Numbered from the stretch's first letter, positions 18,423 through 26,933 are shown. The stretch: 64,000 nucleotides of DNA from Furfurilactobacillus milii (GCF_021654115.1 NZ_JAIWJF010000006.1:62001-126000); one strand, 5' to 3'. The notes: generated by a model not told the origin, from the letters alone. Numbers and translations are program-made.

Positions 18423-20081
18423 ATGGGACTATTTGATATTTTTCGTCGTCGAAACGCTGAAGAAAATAAAAAAGACTCAGATCAGGCCAGTGAAAATTCT
18501 GAAACGGCATCGCAATCGGCGGTCGGTTCAGAATCTGCTCAATCTGCTAATTCTGACTCTGAACGAGTTGAAATAGCAAACTCCATTGAGCCCAGTCAGG
18601 CTCATGATAGCCAGTCAGATCGTGATTCGCAGACGCCTTCATCGGCTAACAGCCAACATGGTGAGTCAGATGAGGCAATGGGATCGGCAACAGAAAGCAC
18701 GGCGGCATCTAGTGCAGCCTCATTAGTAACTGACGAGAGCAACGATGCTTCTGCACAAAAATCCGGCTTAACTGCTGACTCAGACAGAAACGAAGACCAT
18801 CAACAATCAACTGCACGTGTTGTCTCGTTAACGGACAGCCAAATGTCTGAGGCAAAGTCGGCCGTTGCTAGTAGCACCGTTACGAGTGGCCTGACGGCTC
18901 GGCAATCTGTCGCTAATTCGATAGCGGCGGCTCGTCAATTGGCACATCGGACCGCTTCACTGAGCGCTGATGCTGCTGAAAAAAGCGCATCAGAACAACA
19001 AGCATCTGAATTAGCGTCTCAAGGTGAACAGGCCAGTCAGTCAGTTGCGAGTGAGTCTGCTGTCAGTACATCTGTCAGTGCCTCCGAAAATAACGTATCT
19101 GAGTCTGAGCCGAGTGAAGCATCTGAGTCAGCGACAGATACGCGAACGGATGCTGAACTTTATGATCAGGGATTAGCCAAGTCGCGTAAGACGCTTGGTG
19201 ATCGTTTGAATGCGTTCTTAGCTAATTTCCGTTCTGTTGATGAAGATTTCTTTGATGATCTTGAAGAAACGCTGATCGGAGCTGATGTTGGTTTCAATAC
19301 TGCAGTTCAGATAACCGATGAGCTTCGCGACGAAGTTAAATTGAAAAATGCGAAAAAGCAACAGGATGTTGAAAACGTGATCGTAGAAAAGTTAGTCAAC
19401 TTATACGATCAGGATGGTGCTGACGAAAACATTGCCGTCAACATGGCTAAAAGTGGTCCTACCGTCATCTTCTTCGTTGGTGTCAACGGGGTTGGGAAAA
19501 CCACAACGGTCGGTAAAATGGCTAACATGTACAAGCAACAGGGTAAAAAAGTTTTACTGGCTGCGGCCGATACTTTTCGTGCTGGTGCCATTGAACAGTT
19601 ACAAGTATGGGGACAACGCGATGGCGTGCCCGTAGTGGCGTTACCTGAACGCAGTGACCCAGCCGCAGTTGTCTTTGACGCAGTGCAACGCGCAAAAGAT
19701 GAGCATTTTGATATTCTGATGGTCGATACGGCCGGCCGTTTGCAAAACAAAGTTAATTTGATGAACGAGCTGTCAAAAATGAAGCGTGTGTTAACGCGTG
19801 AAATTCCTGAAGCACCGCATGAGGTCTTACTCGTGCTAGATGCCACAACAGGTCAAAATGCGTTGAACCAAGCCAAGACGTTTGGTGAGATTACGGCCGT
19901 TACTGGTATCGTATTGACGAAGCTTGACGGTACTGCTAAGGGTGGTATCGTGTTGGCAATCAGAAATGAAATGCATTTACCCGTTAAATTCGTTGGTCTG
20001 GGCGAACAAGTCAACGATCTGCGACCATTCGATGCAAACGAGTTCGTTTACGGACTGTTTAAAGGATTGATTAAAGAATAG
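18423..20081 (+). CDS. ftsY: signal recognition particle receptor FtsY with long acidic Ser/Ala-rich N-terminus
   Basis: Membrane-associated GTPase that docks Ffh-bound ribosomes at the Sec translocon. The C-terminal NG domain is complete: P-loop GVNGVGKTTT near residues 353-362, DTAGR near 435, TKLDGTAKGG near 498. Before it stand about 235 residues dominated by Ser, Ala, Glu, Asp and Gln. An acidic A domain is normal for FtsY, but many Firmicutes versions are far shorter (about 330 residues in total). The gene follows smc by 27 bases, has a GAGAAGGTG site, and ends in a terminator. Its partners ffh and ylxM lie 1-2 kb downstream. Confidence 0.96.
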   Translation: MGLFDIFRRRNAEENKKDSDQASENSETASQSAVGSESAQSANSDSERVEIANSIEPSQAHDSQSDRDSQTPSSANSQHGESDEAMGSATESTAASSAASLVTDESNDASAQKSGLTADSDRNEDHQQSTARVVSLTDSQMSEAKSAVASSTVTSGLTARQSVANSIAAARQLAHRTASLSADAAEKSASEQQASELASQGEQASQSVASESAVSTSVSASENNVSESEPSEASESATDTRTDAELYDQGLAKSRKTLGDRLNAFLANFRSVDEDFFDDLEETLIGADVGFNTAVQITDELRDEVKLKNAKKQQDVENVIVEKLVNLYDQDGADENIAVNMAKSGPTVIFFVGVNGVGKTTTVGKMANMYKQQGKKVLLAAADTFRAGAIEQLQVWGQRDGVPVVALPERSDPAAVVFDAVQRAKDEHFDILMVDTAGRLQNKVNLMNELSKMKRVLTREIPEAPHEVLLVLDATTGQNALNQAKTFGEITAVTGIVLTKLDGTAKGGIVLAIRNEMHLPVKFVGLGEQVNDLRPFDANEFVYGLFKGLIKE

Positions 20082-20119
20082 TCAGGTTTTTACATTAAGC
20101 GTTAATTTTAAAACTAATA

Positions 20120-20158
20120 AAAAGAAGGACTGCCGGCAATGTCGACAATCCTTCTTTT
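20120..20158 (+). terminator. terminator between ftsY and the tRNA gene, possibly bidirectional
   Basis: The stem AAAAGAAGGA (20120-20129) pairs with TCCTTCTTTT (20149-20158); A runs on one side and T runs on the other allow use from both strands, so it may also end the tRNA transcript. Confidence 0.85.
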
Positions 20159-20168
20159 CTTATATCAA

Positions 20169-20242
20169 TGCACGAGGTGGGGTTCGAACCCACAACCCTT
20201 GGTTTCGAGGACCAATACGCTATCTAGTTGCGCCACTCGTGC
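20169..20242 (-). tRNA. tRNA-Arg (anticodon UCG), with unusual bases at positions 18 and 33
   Basis: A 74-base cloverleaf on the minus strand: acceptor stem GCACGAG/CTCGTGC, D stem GCGC/GCGT, anticodon stem TTGGT/ACCAA, five-base variable loop, T stem GTGGG/CCCAC with loop TTCGAAC, discriminator A. All stems pair. The seven-base anticodon loop CCTCGAA gives anticodon UCG (reads CGA and other CGN codons for Arg). Two near-invariant bases differ: position 33 is C instead of U, and position 18 is A instead of G. The CCA end is not encoded (the genome reads ATTG). It could be a working but odd tRNA or one that is decaying. Confidence 0.85.
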
Positions 20243-20375
20243 CTAACTTGATGACACTCCTAATACTAGTGGTTTCGATTGTCTGCGTCAATTGCAATGT
20301 TATCAGTGCAAAGGGTAAACTAATTATTGAAAAATATTTTTTGATTTCAAGCGATGGTTTACGCGAGGCAATAAT

Positions 20376-20699
20376 ATGAAAATTGATACGACAATGCTAC
20401 AACAGGCAATTATGGCTAATAAGGCAGCTCATAACTGGAACACGACTGACGTGCGGTTTGAGCTTTTACAATTGTACAGTGAAACAAGCGAACTATTTGA
20501 GGCTACTTTGAAAAAAGATCAGGATAACATTACTGAAGAATTGGCCGATGTTGCTATTTTTCTACTGGGCATTGCTGAAATGGAACACGTCGATTTGGGC
20601 GAGGCCATAACAGCCAAACTAAAAATTGATGAGCGCCGTGTTTATGATGAGCAAGGGCATAAACGATTGATGCCGGACAAATCGCCCAAAAAGAACTAA
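20376..20699 (+). CDS. MazG-like nucleotide pyrophosphohydrolase family protein
   Basis: A 107-residue all-helical protein of the MazG/dUTPase-like superfamily, probably hydrolysing non-canonical or surplus NTPs. Acidic metal-binding pattern is visible: ETSELFEA (E and E three residues apart, about 38-45) followed by EELADVAIFLLGIAE (about 58-72). A GAGG site precedes the ATG by seven bases. It stands alone between the tRNA gene and ylxM. The exact substrate cannot be read from the sequence. Confidence 0.8.
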   Translation: MKIDTTMLQQAIMANKAAHNWNTTDVRFELLQLYSETSELFEATLKKDQDNITEELADVAIFLLGIAEMEHVDLGEAITAKLKIDERRVYDEQGHKRLMPDKSPKKN

Positions 20700-20791
20700 T
20701 TCTTTTGATTGACGTGGCTGTGCAGTGTTCTTTAGTGAGTCAAAATGTTAAACTATTACGGTATCGGGAATAATGAAGGGTGCGTGGAAAT

Positions 20792-21139
20792 ATGGAAATC
20801 GCAAAAAATGATCGCATAAATTCATTATTTGAGTTTTATGAACCGTTACTGACGGAAAAACAAAAGGCTTATATTGAACAATATTACGGCGATGATTATT
20901 CCCTTGGCGAAATTGCAGAAAACTTTGACGTAAGTCGCCAAGCCGTTTATGACAATATCAAACGAACAGAAAAAATTCTGGAAGGTTACGAGCAAAAATT
21001 GCATCTATTTAGTGATTTTCGCAAACGTAATCAGGTGGCTGATGAAATTTCCGTTTATGTACGACGCGCATATCCTAGCGACAAACAGCTAATTCAGTTA
21101 GCTGACCGACTTGAAACAACAGAAAGCGATTCTGAATAA
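20792..21139 (+). CDS. ylxM: YlxM/p13-like SRP-associated helix-turn-helix protein
   Basis: A 115-residue protein that binds SRP RNA/Ffh and stimulates SRP function in Streptococcus; it resembles a sigma-70 region 4 helix-turn-helix. The motif [20 protein letters not shown] (about 36-55) is the hallmark of YlxM. A GTG at 20780 is in frame, but ATG 20792 matches the normal family start (a few residues before the INSLFEFY segment) and has GAAGG twelve bases upstream. It lies 38 bases before ffh, as in Bacillus and Streptococcus. Confidence 0.93.
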   Translation: MEIAKNDRINSLFEFYEPLLTEKQKAYIEQYYGDDYSLGEIAENFDVSRQAVYDNIKRTEKILEGYEQKLHLFSDFRKRNQVADEISVYVRRAYPSDKQLIQLADRLETTESDSE

Positions 21140-21177
21140 GCAATTATTCAGAGTCGCCGATGATGGAGGAATGACAC

Positions 21178-22641
21178 ATGGCCTTTGAAGGGCTTACTGA
21201 ACGATTACAAAATGCAATGAAAACACTGCGTGGTAAGGGCAAGGTCTCTGAAAGTGATCTTCGTGAAACCATGCGGGAAATTCGGCTTGCCTTGTTGGAA
21301 GCTGATGTTAATTTTGATGTTGTTAAAACATTTGTTAAAACGGTACGTGATCGTGCCATGGGTAGCAAAGTGCTGGATGGTTTGAATCCAGCTCAACAAA
21401 TTGTCAAAATTGTGAACGAAGAACTCACAAAAACTATGGGTTCTGATGCTTCAGAATTAAATAAGTCACCAAAAATTCCAACAATTATTATGATGGTTGG
21501 GCTTCAAGGGGCCGGGAAGACTACGACTGCTGGTAAGTTAGCCAATAAGTTGAAGACTGAACAACACGCTCGACCATTATTCATTGCGGCCGATGTTTAC
21601 CGTCCCGCTGCGATTGATCAATTGGAACAAGTTGCTAAACAAATTGATGTTCCAGTCTTCCAATTAGGGACTGATGTTGATCCCGTGGAAATTGTTCGCC
21701 AAGGTTTGGCGAAGGCCGAAGCCGATAAAAACGATTACGTGATTATCGATACGGCTGGTCGTTTGCAAATTGATGAACAGCTGATGGATGAACTGGCTAA
21801 CATTAAAAAGCTAGCTAATCCAACTGAAATTTTGCTGGTTGTCGATGCGATGACCGGTCAAAATGCGGTCAATACGGCGACTGGATTTAATGACAAACTG
21901 GATATTACCGGTGTCGTCCTTACCAAGCTGGATGGTGACACGCGTGGTGGTGCTGCACTGTCAATTCGGGCCGTGACTGGCAAGCCAATTAAGTTCGTTG
22001 GTGAAGGCGAAAAGATGTCCGATCTGGATACTTTCCATCCAGACCGAATGGCCTCACGAATCTTGGGTATGGGGGATATGCTTACCCTGATTGAAAAGGC
22101 TCAACAAGTTTCTGATGAGAAGCAAGCTGCTGATTTGGAACAAAAGATGCGGGAAAATTCGTTTGATTTTAACGATTTTCTCGATCAAATGGACCAGATG
22201 AACAAAATGGGTGGCATGGAAAGTATCATGAAAATGATTCCAGGATTGGCTAACAACCCTGCACTTGCCAATGCCCAAATTGACCCTAAGGATCTTGCTC
22301 ACATGCGTGCGACAGTGTATTCGATGACGCCACAAGAGCGTGAACATCCCGAGGTGTTAAACCCGAGTCGTCGCCGTCGAATTGCTGCTGGGGCTGGTCG
22401 ACCTGTTCAAGAAGTCAACCGGATGATTAAGCAGTTTGATCAAATGAAAAAGATGATGAAACAGATGTCTAACGGTAATATGGGTGCGTTGGATCAAATG
22501 GTACCAGGCGGTTTAGGCGGCATGATGGGCAGCGGTTCTGGAATGTCAGGTCGTTTAGGCAAAATGGCGGTTAACCGAATGGTACGTCAAACAAAGAAGA
22601 ATAAAAAGAAGCGGCTTAAGAAGAACAAACGCCGTCGCTAA
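21178..22641 (+). CDS. ffh: signal recognition particle protein Ffh
   Basis: GTPase that with SRP RNA recognises signal sequences on nascent chains and hands them to FtsY. The 487-residue protein has an N-terminal helical bundle, G domain with GLQGAGKTTTAGK near residues 107-119, DTAGR near 195, TKLDGDTRGG near 248, and a C-terminal Met-rich M domain ending in a strongly basic tail. The ribosome site is GATGGAGGAATGACAC. It ends in a terminator at 22649-22694. Confidence 0.98.
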   Translation: MAFEGLTERLQNAMKTLRGKGKVSESDLRETMREIRLALLEADVNFDVVKTFVKTVRDRAMGSKVLDGLNPAQQIVKIVNEELTKTMGSDASELNKSPKIPTIIMMVGLQGAGKTTTAGKLANKLKTEQHARPLFIAADVYRPAAIDQLEQVAKQIDVPVFQLGTDVDPVEIVRQGLAKAEADKNDYVIIDTAGRLQIDEQLMDELANIKKLANPTEILLVVDAMTGQNAVNTATGFNDKLDITGVVLTKLDGDTRGGAALSIRAVTGKPIKFVGEGEKMSDLDTFHPDRMASRILGMGDMLTLIEKAQQVSDEKQAADLEQKMRENSFDFNDFLDQMDQMNKMGGMESIMKMIPGLANNPALANAQIDPKDLAHMRATVYSMTPQEREHPEVLNPSRRRRIAAGAGRPVQEVNRMIKQFDQMKKMMKQMSNGNMGALDQMVPGGLGGMMGSGSGMSGRLGKMAVNRMVRQTKKNKKKRLKKNKRRR

Positions 22642-22648
22642 TAGAAAG

Positions 22649-22694
22649 ATGACTTGTGAATGCCCAATTTTTTGAAGGCCGCAAGTCATTTTTT
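22649..22694 (+). terminator. terminator after ffh
   Basis: The stem ATGACTTG (22649-22656) pairs with CAAGTCAT (22682-22689) and is followed by a T run. Confidence 0.85.
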
Positions 22695-23040
22695 GTTTGT
22701 CCAAGAATCATGTAAAAATTCAGTTCAGGATGTTTTAAAAAAATTCTGGATTTTGATTCGAAAGTCAACCATCGGTGATGAAAAAACTTTTCGACTAGGC
22801 ATAGGGTAAGGATTTTAATGGAGCAAATATGGTTACGGATTTATCACCTGTATTGAATAAGCATTTACTATTTCAAACATTTATTTAATAAAGTCCTAAC
22901 ACGTCTAGTTTAAAAATTTTCAAAGTCGCTAAAATTTTTTTCATGTTTTTCAGCTTTGTTTGATATATGACATTGTTTCCAATCAGTGTAAGCGCTATGC
23001 TGAATATGTGAAAACACTTTCAAAATTGGAGGGATGTTGA
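22695..23040 (+). other. leader region of the transhydrogenase operon with two tiny open frames
   Basis: An AT-rich gap of about 345 bases with no gene of normal size. Two very short frames have plausible ribosome sites: 22818-22856 (12 residues; TAAGGA five bases before) and 22829-22888 (19 residues; GGAG five bases before), overlapping in different frames. They may be leader peptides or chance. The region close to pntAA contains a catabolite-control-like site (separate entry). No riboswitch or attenuator that I recognise is present. Confidence 0.4.
22987..23000 (+). promoter_or_regulatory. possible CcpA (cre) site upstream of pntAA
   Basis: TGTAAGCGCTATGC matches the cre consensus TGWNANCGNTNWCA at all defined positions except the last two. 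It lies 41 bases before the pntAA start, where CcpA binding would be expected to affect initiation. Match is imperfect, so this is a candidate only. Confidence 0.4.
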
Positions 23041-24267
23041 ATGGCAATCGTAGTTTCTGCGCTTAAGGAAGCCGATGGCGAGAATCGTGTCGCAATGACA
23101 CCTGACATCGTTACTCGGTTAGTTAAGAGCAACTATGAAGTTTTAATTGAACAGGGCGCCGGGGTAAACGCGTTCTACCCAGATGACGCCTACACCAAAG
23201 CTGGTGCAAAGGTCGTTGGTCGGGACGAGGCCATTAATCAGGCTAGTATCATTGCCATGATTGACAAGCCAAGCGCCGCAACAATTCAGCAGTTAAAGGC
23301 AGGTCAGGCAATTATTGGCTTGTTGGCACCTTTGACCGATCAGGACACGGTGAAGGCACTTGCTGATAAAAAGGTTAGTGCGTTAGCTTTTGAGCTACTG
23401 CCACGGACTGTTTCGCGTGCGCAAACCATGGATGTGCTCAGTTCACAATCCAGTGTTGCAGGTTACAAAGCGGCTTTATTGGCGGCAGATCGTTTCTCAC
23501 GTTACTTCCCAATGATGATTACCGCTGCCGGTACCGCTAAACCGGCTAAAGTACTAGTTTTGGGTACCGGTGTCGCTGGATTGCAGGCCATTGGGACAGC
23601 CAAACGTTTGGGTGCGGTTGTGTCAGGCTATGATGTCCGTCCGGCCTCACGCGGCGAAGTTGAATCACTGGGGGCTACGTTCTTGACGACATCTGTTTCA
23701 GGTGCTGGTGAAGGCGGTTATGCTCGTCAATTAACACCTGAAGAAACACAGCAGCAACAAGACGAATTGGCTGGTTTCATTGCAGAGAATAATGTCATCA
23801 TTACTACGGCGCAAGTACCTGGTCGTAAGCCGCCATTGTTGGTAACTCAAAAATCCGTTGATGAAGCTAAACCTGGTACGATCTTTGTTGATTTAGCCGC
23901 TAGTGACCTTGGGGGTAACGTTGCTGGTTCAAAACCTGCGACGACGGTAACAACCGACGCTGGGGCGCAAATTATTGGCGCTGGTGACATGGCAAGTCAA
24001 TTGCCATCCGCTGCTTCTGATATGTTTGCTAAGAACGTTCAAGCGGTCATTACTTACATTACTAAAGATGACCAGTTGACGCTGGATGTCGATGATGACG
24101 TTATTGGTGAATTATTGGCTACCAAAGATGGCGAAATTATCAGTAACCGTCTGCGTGGGGCAATGAAGTTGCCAGAACGAAAAGCTGCTGAGACAACTGC
24201 CAGTGCTCCAAGTGAGGCTGCCAAAAATGGTCAATCTACGTCTAAAAATGATTCGAAAGGAGCTTAG
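23041..24267 (+). CDS. pntAA: NAD(P) transhydrogenase subunit alpha, NAD-binding part (PntAA)
   Basis: Soluble domain I of proton-translocating transhydrogenase, which passes hydride between NADH and NADP+ at the cost or gain of proton motive force. The 408-residue protein begins like the AlaDH/PNT N-terminal domain (VSALKEADGENRVAMTPD), then carries the NAD fold VLGTGVAGLQAIGTAKRLGA near 170-190 and the GDMASQLPSAASDMF segment. It lacks the membrane part, which is the next gene, so this is the split three-subunit form. GGAGGG precedes the ATG. Expression may be under the cre-like site upstream. Confidence 0.95.
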   Translation: MAIVVSALKEADGENRVAMTPDIVTRLVKSNYEVLIEQGAGVNAFYPDDAYTKAGAKVVGRDEAINQASIIAMIDKPSAATIQQLKAGQAIIGLLAPLTDQDTVKALADKKVSALAFELLPRTVSRAQTMDVLSSQSSVAGYKAALLAADRFSRYFPMMITAAGTAKPAKVLVLGTGVAGLQAIGTAKRLGAVVSGYDVRPASRGEVESLGATFLTTSVSGAGEGGYARQLTPEETQQQQDELAGFIAENNVIITTAQVPGRKPPLLVTQKSVDEAKPGTIFVDLAASDLGGNVAGSKPATTVTTDAGAQIIGAGDMASQLPSAASDMFAKNVQAVITYITKDDQLTLDVDDDVIGELLATKDGEIISNRLRGAMKLPERKAAETTASAPSEAAKNGQSTSKNDSKGA

Positions 24268-24272
24268 CCGTC

Positions 24273-24587
24273 ATGAGTCAGGAATTATATACCAACTTGG
24301 CCATCTTTGTGATGAGTCTGTTAGTTGGATTTGAAGTTATGAGTAAAATTCCGTCAACGTTACAAACGCCCATGATGTCTGGGGCAAACGCCATTCACGG
24401 GGTTGTTGTCGTCGGTGCATTTGTGATCGCTGCGGAAGCAAACAGTTGGATCTTTTATGTTTTAGCGTTCCTGGGTGCCTTCTTTGCGGCGGTTAACGTG
24501 GCTGGCGGTTATACCGTTACAGATCGGATGCTGGGCATGTTTAATCGTCCTAAGAAATCTGCTTCAAAGGAGGATGAGAATAAATGA
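24273..24587 (+). CDS. pntAB: NAD(P) transhydrogenase subunit alpha, membrane part (PntAB)
   Basis: A 104-residue protein with three to four predicted hydrophobic helices (for example residues 7-20, 45-60 and 62-80). It corresponds to the C-terminal membrane segment of the alpha subunit and contributes part of the proton channel with PntB. AAAGGAG precedes the ATG; it starts five bases after pntAA and overlaps pntB by four bases (ATGA). The short basic tail follows the last helix. Confidence 0.94.
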   Translation: MSQELYTNLAIFVMSLLVGFEVMSKIPSTLQTPMMSGANAIHGVVVVGAFVIAAEANSWIFYVLAFLGAFFAAVNVAGGYTVTDRMLGMFNRPKKSASKEDENK

Positions 24588-26002
24588 GTGCGTTAACGAC
24601 TGTTGCTTCTTTAGTTTATTTGATTTCCGCCGTTTGTTATGTGATTGGTGTGCACTTAATGCGGTCACCGAAAACTGCTCGCCGTGGTAATGGCTTATCC
24701 GCAGTTGGGATGTTCTTAGCCGTGATTATGATTGTGATCACGATCATCGCTGAGGGCAAGATTACTGGTACCGGTTGGGTTGTATTGATTCTTGGTCTAG
24801 CACTTGGTGTTTGGTACGGGGTTGCCCGTGCACGCAAGGTGCCAATGACGGATGTACCTCAATTGGTTAGTTTGTTCAACGCTGTTGGTGGTGGTGCTGC
24901 CGCTGTAATTGGGATCTTTGACTACGCAGTCAAAGCGGGCGGCACACACTTGAGCGTTGCTTTTTCACTACCAGTTTTGCTAGATGTTATTATTGGTGGA
25001 ATTACATTCTCTGGTTCGCTGATTGCGACCGGGAAATTATCTGGTCATGTACCAGGTAAGCCAATTACGTTCCCGGGTGCTCGTCTGGTTAACGTGCTAG
25101 TTGTTATTGCTATTTTAGTGGCTGCCTGGTTAATGATTGGTTTACCAACAAATGTTTGGTTCATGGTGCTCGGTTTAATTGCCAGTTTAGTCTTTGGTCT
25201 GTTAATGACCTTGCCAATTGGTGGGGCTGATATGCCGGTTGTTGTGTCCCTGTTAAATGCCTTTACTGGGTTGGCAGTTGCGTTTGCTGGGTTTGTTATC
25301 GATAACCAAGTATTGATCATTGCTGGGGCCTTGGTTGGTGCTGCGGGGACGATCTTGACCTTACAGATGGCTGATGCGATGAATCGTTCAGTTGCCAACA
25401 TTCTTGCCGGTGGTTTCGGTACAGGCGACAGTGCAACAAACAGTACTGCGACTGAAGTGCCGGTTAACGTTAAAGAAACGTCAGCTGACGATATTGGTTT
25501 ACAACTCGCTTATGCTAACAATGTCATGATTGTTCCTGGTTACGGGTTGGCTGCTGCTCAAGCACAACATGAAGTCGCTGAGTTGGCCAAACTGTTGACG
25601 GATAATGGTATCAATGTCAATTATGCCATTCACCCAGTTGCTGGGCGGATGCCAGGACATATGAATGTGTTGTTAGCGGATGTTAACGTGCCTTATGACC
25701 AGATGAAACAGATGGAAGAAGCAAATTCCATGTTTGAAAACACTGATGTTTCACTTGTTATTGGGGCGAACGATGTTACCAACCCATTGGCTCGCGAAAG
25801 TGGTAACGCCATTTCTGGGATGCCGATTCTGGATGTTGATAAGTCGAAGTCCGTGGTTGTTATCAAACGGTCAATGAGCACAGGTTATGCTGGTGTTCAA
25901 AATCCACTGTTCTCGATGGATAACACGCAGATGTTCTTCTCCGACGCAAAGAAGGGCCTTGCTGACATCATTGCATCAACGAAAGAGTACATTAATCAGT
26001 AA
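24584..26002 (+). CDS. pntB: NAD(P) transhydrogenase subunit beta (PntB)
   Basis: Membrane subunit with proton channel (domain II) and the NADP(H)-binding domain III. The first 290 residues are a series of about eight or nine hydrophobic helices; the rest is soluble, with the nucleotide-binding motif PGYGLAAAQAQHEVAELAKL and the closing GMPILDVDKSKSVVVIKRSM loop. Length, 472 residues, is typical. The start overlaps pntAB and uses AAAGGAGGATG. A very strong terminator ends the operon. In a fermentative lactobacillus the complex probably balances NADPH against NADH. Confidence 0.96.
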   Translation: MSALTTVASLVYLISAVCYVIGVHLMRSPKTARRGNGLSAVGMFLAVIMIVITIIAEGKITGTGWVVLILGLALGVWYGVARARKVPMTDVPQLVSLFNAVGGGAAAVIGIFDYAVKAGGTHLSVAFSLPVLLDVIIGGITFSGSLIATGKLSGHVPGKPITFPGARLVNVLVVIAILVAAWLMIGLPTNVWFMVLGLIASLVFGLLMTLPIGGADMPVVVSLLNAFTGLAVAFAGFVIDNQVLIIAGALVGAAGTILTLQMADAMNRSVANILAGGFGTGDSATNSTATEVPVNVKETSADDIGLQLAYANNVMIVPGYGLAAAQAQHEVAELAKLLTDNGINVNYAIHPVAGRMPGHMNVLLADVNVPYDQMKQMEEANSMFENTDVSLVIGANDVTNPLARESGNAISGMPILDVDKSKSVVVIKRSMSTGYAGVQNPLFSMDNTQMFFSDAKKGLADIIASTKEYINQ

Positions 26003-26031
26003 GATGAGTAATTGTTCGTGATGAATAGAAA

Positions 26032-26074
26032 GACCACCTCAATGGATAAAATTTCATTGAGGTGGTCATTTTTA
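26032..26074 (+). terminator. terminator after pntB
   Basis: A perfect 13-base stem, 26032-26044 with 26055-26067, has a ten-base loop and a T-rich tail. Confidence 0.93.
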
Positions 26075-26202
26075 TTGTCTTCGACAGAATTTGGCGCAGT
26101 TCAATATAATGGGTTAATGCTTGTGGTTGAATTCATTAAAAGTTCTTTCAGTTACCAAAATAACTTAAGAGTGTTATGTTGGGTGCGAAGGAAGGCGTTT
26201 AC

Positions 26203-26442
26203 ATGAGTGAAACAGAGGACTCAACGACTGAACAGTTTAAGGTCAACGAGCACGTGGTGTGCAAACGATTCACAGGTTTGCCAAGAAATTTTAAAGGCAC
26301 GATTGTGAAAGTTTACGATCATGCGGTGCTGTTGAAACTAAACGTAAAGGACTTCACAGCCCGTTACCAATCCACATTAGATGACCTTAACGACAAGGTT
26401 GTCATTGCGAAAAAATTGGTCGTACCGACACCAGTTGTATAA
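26203..26442 (+). CDS. small DUF2187-like protein of unknown function
   Basis: A 79-residue cytosolic protein. The middle part (VNEHVVCKRFTGLPRNFKGT, then IVKVYDHAVLLKL) looks like a small SH3-like barrel of the DUF2187/YkvS type, for which no biochemical role is known to me. An ATG at 26176 is in frame, but GAAGGAAGG lies seven bases before ATG 26203 and would be inside the longer form, so I chose the shorter. It stands alone between pntB and the cold-shock gene. Confidence 0.72.
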   Translation: MSETEDSTTEQFKVNEHVVCKRFTGLPRNFKGTIVKVYDHAVLLKLNVKDFTARYQSTLDDLNDKVVIAKKLVVPTPVV

Positions 26443-26617
26443 GTTTTTGGTGATAAAAGATGTTTATGCTTGCTCTATGGTCTAATTAGGGTTAAAGTAT
26501 AGTCATTGTATTGATAGTTCGGTAGTAAGTGTACTAGTTCTTTTGAATGACAACCTTTCTCGCCCGGCTTTAGATGCAAAAATTAATTTGCGCAATGCGC
26601 ATGGAGGTTTCATTCAT

Positions 26618-26818
26618 ATGGAACAAGGTACTGTTAAATGGTTTAACGCTGACAAGGGTTACGGCTTTATTACTCGCGAAAACGGTGACGATGTATTCGT
26701 TCACTTCTCAGCTATCCAAGGCGACGGCTTCAAGACTTTGGACGAAGGCCAACATGTTTCCTTCGATGTTGAAGACAGCGACCGTGGCCCACAAGCTACA
26801 AACGTTAACAAAGACTAA
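26618..26818 (+). CDS. cspA: cold-shock protein (CspA family)
   Basis: A 66-residue single-strand nucleic-acid-binding OB fold. The RNP1 motif KGYGFIT and RNP2 motif VFVHF are both intact, within [16 protein letters not shown] at the start. It acts as an RNA chaperone. The ATG has GGAGG upstream. A long leader (at least 80 bases, starting with an AT-rich putative promoter around 26480-26510) is typical of cold-regulated csp mRNAs. A strong terminator follows. Confidence 0.97.
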   Translation: MEQGTVKWFNADKGYGFITRENGDDVFVHFSAIQGDGFKTLDEGQHVSFDVEDSDRGPQATNVNKD

Positions 26819-26837
26819 TTTTAATAATTAGGTTTTT

Positions 26838-26871
26838 AAAGAGCATTCACATTTGTGAATGCTCTTTTTTT
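26838..26871 (+). terminator. terminator after cspA
   Basis: Stem AAAGAGCATTCAC with GTGAATGCTCTTT and a three-to-four-base loop, followed by T7. Confidence 0.92.
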
Positions 26872-26933
26872 GCAATTAAGTTTAAAAACTACGGCTCCAT
26901 TTGCTCCTCTTGCTAGGGATCGAGTAGCTCATT

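Noticed and set aside
19409-19846. 145-residue minus-strand frame inside ftsY
   Set aside because: Antisense to the conserved NG domain of ftsY, Cys/Ser-rich without any family features; a shadow.
25045-25401. 118-residue minus-strand frame inside pntB
   Set aside because: Opposite membrane helices of pntB, no ribosome site.
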